The translations under genes were made by a program, and so were the position numbers. DNA of 64,000 nucleotides from Capronia americana (lineage: Eukaryota > Ascomycota > Eurotiomycetes > Chaetothyriales > Herpotrichiellaceae): assembly GCA_016110215.1 (NCBI GenBank), contig JADWQD010000001.1, forward strand, positions 186,001 to 250,000. Direction: 5' to 3'. A model generated the notes under the pieces. The model had not been told where the DNA came from. It did not search any database and saw only the letters and a program-made list of their open reading frames with translations. How positions within the stretch are numbered: position 1 is the stretch's first letter; the number at the start of each line of letters is the position of its first letter. Below are positions 44,441-53,585 of the stretch, piece by piece.

Positions 44441-44920
44441 AAAGTCGATGTCCTCATGGCCGCTAGCAGGCCGCCTTGCTCGACTCTCTTCTATGGTGTG
44501 GTGATAGAGTTGTTTGTCCTTATTAGTAACCCTACTCTGGATGAATAGTGCTTCTACTACGGATGGTGTTGTAAATAGTTCGACGCTTGTCCATTTGCCT
44601 AGAACCATGTGTCTCCACAACACAGCCGTGGTACTCGTAGAGGGGCGTCGTGGGCCTGATCCACTGGCTTCATTGGTATCTCAGGTCATTTTGACCTTGA
44701 GGTAGCAATGCCAGCTAATCCCCTGCTTGGGAACCTGGTCTCCCCGGTCGCACCCCCCGTGGGGTAGATAAGCGTGATTGGCAGCATCCCCAGCTACTTG
44801 CACTGCGGGCGGCGGCCAGCTTCGCCGCAAGCCTAGTACGAATTCCCAAATGTCTGTGCCCACGAAGCCCCTTCGCTTTGTTCCAAGCTCTCCATCTCCC
44901 TTTTGAACGCGTTACCAAAG
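44441..44920. promoter_or_regulatory. Intergenic, promoter of the second regulator
   Basis: These 480 bp include a GC-rich patch with CGG/CCG half-sites at 44805-44840 (a GGCGGCGGCC and CGCCGCAAG pair). No exact 8-mer was found. Confidence 0.4.
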
Positions 44921-47900
44921 ATGACAACCTTGATAGAGAACGATCTCGACAGTACTCAAGGCTTTGATGGAGAGCATGATGAGAATCCACCGCCTGCAGG
45001 GCTAAGCCAAGGTCCCGCAAAGGCGAAGCATTCCAGGCCACTTCGGAAGAAAACGCCGAGCGCTTGTGAACGATGTCGAGAGAAGAGAATCAAAGTACGC
45101 AGATCTAGAACTATGGTTCACAAACCGCATGCAGCTGACGAAAATATCGTATACAGTGCGATGGGCTTCAGCCATGCGATCAGTGCGCCCGAAGTAACCA
45201 GCCCTGCAGCTTCACGGTGGCTCCTTCATCGGCCAGCAATTCACTCTCACAGTATGCCCTGCGCCTTGTTTGGATAGAAAGAATGACTAAATGGTACTTC
45301 AAGAAAATTAGATCTCATTTTGACGCGGATGGATCGATTGGAGCAGGCAGTGAAGAGCCGAAGCAGGTCAAATAACATCGAATACGTCGACGACGGTGAG
45401 TGAGCCACAAAACACAAAACACTATGATAAGGAGCGTGAACTGATGACTTCTTCCACTGGCGCAAGACGGAAGCTCAGTCCATAATACTCAGAAGTGGCA
45501 CGCGCAACTAAATCAGCAAACTGGTTGCTTCGAATACTACGGTGAGTGCAAAGGTACTGGTTCTCGCTCTCTAATCTCACCCGTTCCCAGGCCGGACGTC
45601 GACATTTGTGGTCGCCCTAGCACTTCAGAAAAGAATCAGGCAGCTTGAAGGAGGAACAGGCTCTCCACCGCCGGGGAAACGACTATGCGTTGGTCGTCGA
45701 GTTCCCGCGACGGATCACATCCAGGACGTGTCAGGTCTAGGGCTGAACGATCTGACTGGGTTCTCTGACTATGTCATGCCTTCGAATACGACTGTTCGTC
45801 AACAATATCGGTTGCGCGGCCATATTACGGATCGCCACGTTGAAAGCTTTTTCCATACCATCCACAACTTCCTTCCAATACTCGACGTCAATCGATTTCG
45901 AGCCAAATACGGGGAGCTTCGACGCCATTTCGACGGGAATCAACTGTTTACGCTCAACCGCGGAGATCAGAACATAAGCCAATTCTTGTGCCTTCTCTAC
46001 GCCGTCCTGGCGCTGGGGGCTCAGTATGAGAATGACAAAGAAGACAGCCTATTGTGGGCTTCATGGTACTTTGCAGAAACTCAAAAGCTATTGGCTCGTC
46101 TTCTGGATGCTGTCACTCTGGAGCTCGTTCAGGCGGCAATGTTCATGGTTGGTTTTCCTTTTCCACCCAGATCAAAGCAGATATTCTGACTGCCAGTTCG
46201 GCAGGGAGCCTACGCGCAACACGCCATTAAGCCCAACTGTGAGTCATGCACCTTCTGAATTGACTGAATTTGACCACTTCAGTGGCGTACAACCTAACTG
46301 GTATCGCAACTCGACTGGCGTTTTCAATCGGCTTGAGCATCGAATCGAACTATCGGTCACCAACCTTCGATGCAGAAGAAGCCAGAAGGACATGGTGGAT
46401 CATATACATCCAAGAAGTGGAATTGAGTTTAGACTCGGGCAGACCAATGTCCATTCATGCTTCAGAATCAGTCGCAGACTTTCCAAGCAGTTCGGTATGT
46501 TCCTGCCCTTAGAGTCCACGTTTGAAACACCCCCGAGGCTGACACTTTCATCAGCGAGAAAACGATGGCATAGCTAAGCTGCAGGTCTTCCCTACCGACT
46601 TCATCCAGCCCCTTGCCGAAATCGCGAAGATAATACACAGGATATTGAACTTTGTACGCTAGCCTTTCAATCATTTCTTAGACTTCTGCGAAGCGTACTA
46701 ACCTATCTGCCATAGTTGAATCTCACGGGTACTCCTTCTTCTGTCTCTCCTATATTCTCCGAGACAGTAGAAACCTTGCGACACGATCTGCGAACGTGGC
46801 ATGCGTCGTTGCCGGTGCATCTACGTTTCTACGAGAAACGCTATCAGTCGGGCTCCGTGTCCAAAGAAGCACTGTTGACTTGGAAGGCACGGCAGCGTAG
46901 TAGCCTGAGAATCCGTAAGGGAGCCCTCCCCACCCCACCGGCAGTGGACAGAGACGAGCGTTCTACTTTTCTAACGGCACTTGATTTGCAGACTACAATC
47001 TCGCAACGATCATCCTGCTGCGAAGTTCTCTCACGGCCCAAACGCCAGGCAACCCGCGCTCTGATTCGGAGGCCGTGGCTGTGGACCATCTCGACGTCTT
47101 GTATCAAACATCCTGCGTCGATGCTGCTCGCGACATGATCTCTCACATCCACCAAATCTTCAGCATTGCGCCGAGCTTAAGTCGGTGGAGCTACTACTGT
47201 TTCTACTGCTTACAATCCGTTCTAGTCTTGATGATGAGAATGGTCGATGACGGCAGCAGCCGGAACCGCAGAAGGCGCGGATCAGCCTTCTCCTGGATCG
47301 AGGGAACTGAGATTGGAGACGGCTCCGAAGCTCAGCACGATCTGCGCTATCATTGTGAGCTCAGCATCGACATATTCGAGCGGCTTAAGCTGAAAGCCGC
47401 GGAGCGATGTGCACAAGTTGTGCGAAGTTTTCTTGGGAGGTGGGAGAGCAGCAGAGTCAGATTGAAACAACAACATCATCCTCAACATCATCATCAGGGT
47501 CTGCAAGATCAATTAGAGCAGAATGGATCACACCAGAGACCAGAAGACGCACTGCCGCAATCGAGAAGTCCGCAGTCAATTTACACTCTTACGGACCCCG
47601 TCCCCCAGCCGCGTGCAACACTCCCATCCAGTCAGCTTCACTTTCCACCGCCGCTACCCAGATTTTCTAGTGTACAGGATGTGCCAGACATCAGTCAACA
47701 GAGAGAGCGACGAGACCCTCCCAAGGGCCCAGCCAGCGAGAATGACGTTTACAACAAGAGCACACCGTCCACAACCTCGCTAGCTGATCTGTACGCCGAG
47801 CTCGAGTCATTCAGCGGCCTCCACGGCGGCAGCCGAGGTGACTTCAGCGAGATGGACTTCTCCTCGGATGGGCCGGCGTCCTGGTCTGCTTTGGGCTTGA

Positions 47901-47968
47901 ATACTCCAGTCGAGTTTATCCTCCAGTCCGGGCTTGGGAATGAGGAGGAGAACTTCTTCCTTCCTTGA
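44921..47968 (+). CDS. Zn2Cys6 transcription factor (cluster regulator candidate 2)
   Basis: Predicted CDS join(44921..45094,45157..45251,45304..45395,45467..45541,45591..46147,46205..46238,46283..46494,46555..46653,46716..46914,46992..47968), 837 aa, ten exons, all phases consistent. The first intron falls exactly inside the zinc cluster: CERCREKRIK joins CDGLQPCDQCARSNQPC (C-x2-C-x6-C-x5-C-x2-C-x6-C). A coiled coil follows (TRMDRLEQAVKS), then EYYGRTS, and the fungal regulatory domain from FFHTIHNFLPILDVNRF to RRTWWIIYIQEVELSLDSGRP. The acidic C-terminus contains His/Gln runs. It lies inside the oxygenase cluster between the FMO and the amidohydrolase. The start is the first ATG. Confidence 0.9.
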
Positions 47969-48421
47969 GGTAGATATGTACGAAGCCATGAATGAATGTA
48001 CATACAATCAGCCGCCCAGTCAGATTTGGCTAACCAAAATAAGAGCGTATGGTTACCAGAGCCCTTGTCGTGGCTTCGCGATGGCCTCTGCAATTCTCTG
48101 GATTGAACGTGACTCGACTGCATAAAAGTTTAGACAAGGTCCTCCGGAGGGTCATATGGTTAGAGTTTGCGGAGTCTGCTCCGCGAACTCTAACGACTCG
48201 GTGTGGTAATTCAATTCCGGGGCGGCGGAGTAGGATAGCTGGGGCGACAATTTCTGGGCGTGGGACGGCCAGGCCCAGCAGACATGCAAGCAACCTAGAA
48301 CGTAGTATTTTTTTTTGTATAAATGACAAACGTCCACCATGAAGAGTTAAGTAGATGGAGCAAAGGCCCCGCTGCCGCCCTACTTAGTAAAGAGGTAAAG
48401 AGGAACTGATATCGGATAACG
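47969..48421. promoter_or_regulatory. Promoter of the amidohydrolase with a large palindrome
   Basis: These 453 bp lie between the regulator stop and the amidohydrolase ATG. They contain the 36-bp inverted repeat at 48159-48194, a nearby CCTCCGGAGG palindrome (48141-48150) and GCGGCGGAG near 48223. Confidence 0.55.
48159..48194. promoter_or_regulatory. 36-bp near-perfect inverted repeat centred on CGGAG-N4-CTCCG
   Basis: Two 16-base arms (GTTAGAGTTTGCGGAG and its reverse complement, one mismatch) flank a 4-base spacer, TCTG. It includes TTGCGGAG copy 5 (48167-48174). The CGG-N-CCG arrangement suits a zinc-cluster dimer. It lies 228 bp upstream of the amidohydrolase ATG. Confidence 0.6.
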
Positions 48422-49738
48422 ATGGCTCCTAAACGAACCCTGATCAAGAATGTTCGCGTCTTCGACGGCAAAAAGCTGCTGTCAACCCCCGCCGATGTTC
48501 TGATCCAAGACGAACTCATCGCGGAAATCTCACCCACGACAGAAAACATCTCCGACGCTGTCAATCTGAATGCCGACATCATCGATGGTTCCGGGAAGAC
48601 GCTGCTTCCTGGCCTCCTGGACGCGCACACACATACTCGAGCTCCATGGGGCGAACAATCGCTCCTCTGGGGCGTGACGACGGAGATGGATCTAATGTCT
48701 TTCCCCGAGGACATGCTGCCCTTGCGCGCCGAGGCGGCCAAGCGCATGTCCTTATCAGACATCAAGTCGTCGTCGATCAGCATGACCGTGCCCGGAGGAT
48801 GGCCTACGCCACTGATCCAAGAGGGCGTGATCCGCGACTTCCCACAGGTGCGCTCGCTTGACGACGTGGAGCCGTTTATTCGGAATAGCGTGGAGAACGA
48901 GCAAGCCGACGTGGTCAAGCTGCTGGTCGATACGCGGAGGTGGCACCAGCGCATCCCTACGATGGGCATGGACATGGTGGAGAAGATCGTGCAAACGGCG
49001 CACAGATACGACCGACTTGCCATCTGCCATATCCATGAACAGCAGGCAGCTATCGATGTCATCAAGGCCGGCGTGGACGGGCTGGCGCACCTGTTCTTGG
49101 ATGAGCCGCCTTCGGAGGAGTTCGTGAAGCTGGCTGCTGAGAAGGGCATCTTTGTCGTCACGACGTTTGGAATCCTCGCAGGCCTGAGCAATATATGCCT
49201 GTCTGGCGAGTTTGCTCAACTGGCCCAAGTGCAGAAATACACCTCAGCACGGGGTCTGGGGGCGCTTTGTCGCGATGCCAGCGGTTGGGGATACCGCAAG
49301 GCAGACTGCAAGAATCCCCAATGGGCATTTGACGCGGCGCGGGCGCTGCACAAGGCGGGCGTCCCCGTGCTGGTCGGATCAGACAGCCTTCGGGACATGA
49401 GCCCCTGTGTCTGCCCGGGAGTATCTGTCCATCATGAGATGTGGCTTCTCGTGGACGAGTGCGGATTTACGCCCCTTGAAGCATTGCGCTCAGCCACGGG
49501 AAGGACGGCCGAAGCGTATGGCTGGAAAGATCGAGGAATCGTTGGAGCCGGGAAACTAGCAGACTTGGTCCTGGTCGATGGAGATCCCACAGAGGACATC
49601 AAGAAGAGTTTGGATATCTCTGCTGTCTGGAGACGAGGTCAGATGCTCGACCGGGAGGCGGCCAGGCTACGGATTGAGAAACCGGACTGGGGCGCAGGAG
49701 TGCAATCTAGTGATGCTCACATGAAATGTTGCCAATGA
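48422..49738 (+). CDS. Metal-dependent amidohydrolase (imidazolonepropionase/prolidase-like)
   Basis: Single exon, 438 aa. Amidohydrolase-1 superfamily composite: a small beta domain (LIKNVRVFDGKKL with DVLIQDELIAEI) precedes the TIM barrel. Metal ligands: HTH in LLDAHTHTRAP, Lys region VVKLLVD, His in ICHIHEQ, His in GVDGLAHLF, and Asp in VLVGSDSLRD. The ending ALRSATGRTAEAYGWKDRGIVGAGKLADLVLVDGDP is typical of the family. Members hydrolyse cyclic amides, ureas, lactones or dipeptides. In other fungi related enzymes sit in catabolic or mycotoxin-degrading loci, but nothing here fixes the substrate. The start is the ATG at 48422 (MAPKRTLIKNVRV). Its promoter carries the largest copy of the shared motif. 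Confidence 0.9.
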   Translation: MAPKRTLIKNVRVFDGKKLLSTPADVLIQDELIAEISPTTENISDAVNLNADIIDGSGKTLLPGLLDAHTHTRAPWGEQSLLWGVTTEMDLMSFPEDMLPLRAEAAKRMSLSDIKSSSISMTVPGGWPTPLIQEGVIRDFPQVRSLDDVEPFIRNSVENEQADVVKLLVDTRRWHQRIPTMGMDMVEKIVQTAHRYDRLAICHIHEQQAAIDVIKAGVDGLAHLFLDEPPSEEFVKLAAEKGIFVVTTFGILAGLSNICLSGEFAQLAQVQKYTSARGLGALCRDASGWGYRKADCKNPQWAFDAARALHKAGVPVLVGSDSLRDMSPCVCPGVSVHHEMWLLVDECGFTPLEALRSATGRTAEAYGWKDRGIVGAGKLADLVLVDGDPTEDIKKSLDISAVWRRGQMLDREAARLRIEKPDWGAGVQSSDAHMKCCQ

Positions 49739-50671
49739 CGTAAAAATAGAAGATCCTGTAGGGCATAAAGGCCCTAAGTCACCTTCAGAGCGTGCTAATA
49801 AGATGAGTTTATCGAGTTGACGAAGGTAAGGGAACCCGGTAGAGCTGAATGTTGTTGTTTTCACTCACTCACGACGTTAGCTTGGGACATTTTGTCTGTA
49901 ATCCTGCTACGCTACGCTCCGCAGGATCATAGGTACTTAACAGCCACAAGTGTTCCGAAGTCTACCTAGGTAGGTATATAAGGATAATCCCGGACTGGCT
50001 CCCCGAGGATCTAGGCGATGAAGATCGGGAGATTGGAGATTGAAAGAGAGAAGTCTTCTAAACTCACTCCTGACTGACTGAATGAATCTTTTTTAATTAC
50101 ACCTGCGGAAATAGCCCTGGCTGCTATCCTATTTGGTAATCTGGTAATCAACGTCCTGGATGGAGGGCGCATTAACAATAATTTTCACATGATATCATCG
50201 CTCTGCGTTGCTTGCTTGCTTAGTATCGAGTATCCAAGTCCTTCTCTGTACAAACCAATAGAAGAAGGAAGGACTTTGCAAGAATGAGAATTTAGATTGC
50301 AGATGTGAATCTCGAGAAACATTCATCACTACTTCTTCTACACCACCGATTGATTCCACGTGGTGATTATGGTCAAAAAGTCTTCCGAACAGGACCGCCG
50401 AGAAGGGGCCAGCTTGGTGAGTGCGCGAAAGAGAAGTGTAAAATGGGTCTGGTTGCGAAATGAATGGGATGATTACTGACAAAGGCTGCTTGCTACCTAC
50501 GTCCCGCAATGATAACTGAGTTTATCATCTCGAGCAGCACGACCCAAATCCCGTTTTCGACACCAGCAGTTACGGCATCTCTTACTCCGGACTCTCTTTT
50601 CCTGTAGAAGAGCTTTGCCAGATTCGTCCCTTGGAGCAAACCCACATCAACAATCCACGTCCAGTTCGTCG
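49739..50671. other. Intergenic with a dispersed-repeat copy
   Basis: About 930 bp without a supported gene. It holds the dispersed hairpin repeat (49888-49930) and a CTACCTAGGTAGGTA palindrome near 49962-49976. Confidence 0.45.
49888..49930 (+). repeat. Dispersed hairpin repeat, copy A
   Basis: The core TGCTACGCTACGCT is flanked by ATCCTGC and GCAGGAT arms (49901-49907, 49921-49927). The same 43-45 bp recurs at 58927-58971. Probably the end of, or a solo fragment from, a mobile element. Confidence 0.6.
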
Positions 50672-52174
50672 CTATCGAGATCTGGAGCATTCCTGTTTCA
50701 GACTTCCCATTGGGCTCACTCCAACTTGGCTGGGTGAGGACGGTTGCTGGCCATCCAACATCTCGCTTTGGTACTCGATCAAGCTCCTAGCTTCTCCGAC
50801 GGCTTGACGTCTCGCAGCAATGAGCATCCGCGCCCGAACGTGTACATCGTCGTCGACATTGCCATCTCGTGTGGGAGTACTTTCGAGTGCGATTTGCAGG
50901 AGCCGTGTCATTGTAGATTCAAATTGACCAAGCGATTCTTCAGTGCATGGCAGCAGCCAATGGTCCACTAGAAGGGCGAAGACGTCCGTGTGTCCGGTCT
51001 TTATCGCTTCAAGGATGTATTGCTCTCCTCTTTCGCTCCTTAGAAAGGTTGGAAGATGGTCGAACAATGCTTCTCCAATGTCCATTGGAATCCTTGCCAT
51101 TTGGGATCGCATAGTGGATGGCCGCTCATTGACCGGGCCGGTGAGGGACGCTTGATTGGCCGAAACCAGCTGGAGAGCGAAGTATAGCAGGTATCTGAGG
51201 AACCGCACATCTCCAGTGGGGATTGCATCCAAGATGGCTTGATGTAATAAGTTCGCATCTTGCTCGGGGTCTCGATGCTCCACTGTTTCGGTGAGAAAGG
51301 ATCGAACGGCAAGTTCCTGCACGAGATATATGAGGATCTCGCGCTTTCGGACAGTGAATGGAGCCCGGAGCAAAGGACGCGGGGGTAGATAGTAGTGATT
51401 CTCATCTTCCCCAGGAGCAAGGCGACCGTCGTCTTCTGCGTCGAGGGGCCTCCAATCGAAGTAGTATGCTTGTCGATCCAGAAAGCTAAGTGTGTACTGC
51501 GAGACCGACAGATACATGGGCAATGAATAGAACGTGAAGAGGTTGGCCACGGAGCTGGGTCCCATGTTGGTTTTATACCTGAGGGCCACAGGCAACATGC
51601 TTGACCAATTTTTGACTTCCAACAGGGCGTCGGCGCAAGAAAGGGGCCTCTGTGTCCAATTTGTCCAAAGCTTGTCTGTTTCATTAACATGTCTTCTGAG
51701 CCTGGACCTATCCACCTTTCCCAACCAGATGGGATTATACTGAACACAATCTTTGAGACGGCGCAGATAGTGTAAGTAGATGAAAAGATGCAGGGCGTAT
51801 AAGCGACCGGCGCACCACTAGCCGCTGGACAGAACGTTATGCTGTAACTGGGCACGTTGACCGAGGGTTAGGGGTGTCGGGATTCTCTCCTGCCATGGCG
51901 CACGGAGTCGATATCGATTGAGAAACGCTCTGGTGATTGGTCCCGGGAAGAAATCCACGTCCCCATATCGCACCTGTCGAGATTGGTCCACTTCGCAGAA
52001 AGCCAGTATCGCAAAAGACCGCGCAAGGTCACAGAAAGGCGGCAACTGTCTCCGAAATTGACGGCAAACATTGATCAAGGATAATTCCCTTGAGTACCAG
52101 AAGATCACCTCGAGGATCTCGGCGGGCATGCTATCGAGCGAGGTGCTCGATGCCGGTGGAGTTGGAACCGCCAT
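50672..52174 (-). pseudogene. F-box-like protein interrupted by one in-frame TAG
   Basis: From the ATG at 52174 (MAVPTPPASSTSLDSM) the frame runs 118 codons. It meets a single TAG at 51820-51818, then stays open in the same frame for another 381 codons to 50672. The N-terminus (SLDSMPAEILEVIFWYS, SLINVCRQFRRQL) resembles an F-box, the Skp1-binding motif of ubiquitin-ligase adaptors. The region straddling the stop reads as one continuous helical protein (GRLYALHLFIYLHYLRRL just after it). I recognise no domain downstream. A recent pseudogene, stop-codon readthrough, a sequencing error or an undetected in-frame intron could each explain it. No convincing intron around the TAG was found. Confidence 0.6.
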
Positions 52175-52519
52175 TTCGGTATTGGTATTGATTTTTCCTT
52201 TCGACAAACGAGAGCTGTTAAGTGTTTCAATAATGCATCGGCAAAACCATGAAATAGTTCTAAAATAAGTGCCTGCGGATGTAGATAGATCTGGAGATGG
52301 GTGATGAAGAGGGAAGGTCGAAAGAAAGAATGCGGGGTTGAAGATCAAAGAAATGATGGAAATAAATGCAGGCGACAGTCGGAACAGAGGAGCGGGTAGG
52401 TTGTGGCAGGCACAAGTTGCAAAATGCAAGTGCCATCGCTTCTAGACGGCGATTACCACGCCGTAGAGTAATTCAGAGCCACACACAAGGCCCGTCCCAG
52501 GCAGCATGACCCGTGTCCC
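52175..52519. promoter_or_regulatory. Intergenic, promoter of the F-box-like gene
   Basis: These 345 bp separate two minus-strand genes. They are rich in pyrimidine tracts. No other feature was seen. Confidence 0.4.
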
Positions 52520-53330
52520 CTATACATAGCCTGTAGACAGTCAATATCGGTATCGGCACGAAGCTCACACATCAGCTCAAACTCACCTTTCCGCGACCCC
52601 GTGAAGAAGAACCTCACAACCGCAACCTGCAAGCCCGCCATGGCAACCATCATGAGCACCTCAATCAAACTGAAATTGAATATCCTCTGCTCCGTACTCC
52701 TGACCGTGCTGAAGTTGCGATTCTCCCGCGTACGGAAGTATTTCTGCATGCGACTGACTGTGCTCAGCTGTCCGCTGATCTTGAATACCAGATCCTCGAG
52801 GGCGGAATGTTGCTCGGGCGACGAGCCGGCCTTTTGTGGCAGGAGAGCGGATTTGGATTCGTCTTCGACCTGAATTCGCGCGACCGTCAGTTTGTGTTGT
52901 TTCTTCGTGGATGGCCTCTTCGAGGGTAAAACGTACAGCGACCTCAAAGTCGACCATCTTGTCCGCAAATGTAGACATCTCATTGTTGAAGCACACCCGA
53001 TACTCGCCGGCCGTCTGTGCTGTGAAGACAAAGTCTCCCTGTCTCTCTTTTTCTCCCGTCATGATCTTCTTGTCATTCGGCCCGACCACCTCGTAATCGA
53101 TGTCGAAGGAGCCGCCAGATTGGACCTGTGATTTCGCGTGTCAATAACTCAACTGCTCCCTCAGGGGCCATACATACGGCGAAATAAAACGCGACTTTGG
53201 CGCCCTGTCGTTGCACATCCGTGAAGAAGCAGGCTTTCTCGTTGGCGCCCACTTTATACGTCAGCGCGGTGCCGTGGACACTCGAGACGGCCAGAGCCAG
53301 CAGGCCGAGCAGGATTGAGGACGGCGTCAT
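52520..53330 (-). CDS. p24/emp24/gp25L family cargo receptor
   Basis: Predicted CDS complement(join(52520..52530,52587..52869,52937..53125,53178..53330)), 211 aa, four exons. The last exon is only 11 bp and supplies the ending KGYV. p24 proteins cycle between ER and Golgi in COPII and COPI vesicles and sort secretory cargo such as GPI proteins. Signal peptide: residues 1-20 (SILLGLLALAVSSVHG). The GOLD domain carries two Cys (KACFFTD and YRVCFNNE) that form the usual disulfide. A coiled coil (EDLVFKISGQLSTVSRMQ) and a membrane span (VLMMVAMAGLQVAVVRFFF) follow, with Phe-Phe at the cytosolic boundary for COPII binding. The length matches the family. Which p24 subfamily it belongs to is not settled. 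Confidence 0.95.
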
Positions 53331-53585
53331 TGTTTGTCGATGCTGGCAGGTGCAAGAGGTAGGAAGCGAAGTCTCCCCTAAATCAATCGGACGCGAGTGA
53401 AAAGGGGCCACATGTTCGATATTGCGCAGGCGCGGAGAGATCTTGGCGCTCCACAGTCCGCCAATCAGAATCCGAAGCTTTGCGGAACTTCTCCCCCGTT
53501 TCACTATTTCTTCACTTTCAACTCAATGCAGTTTGTCTCCCAATACGACTACAGCTATGATATAAACCCGCGGTGAGGCGTGACT

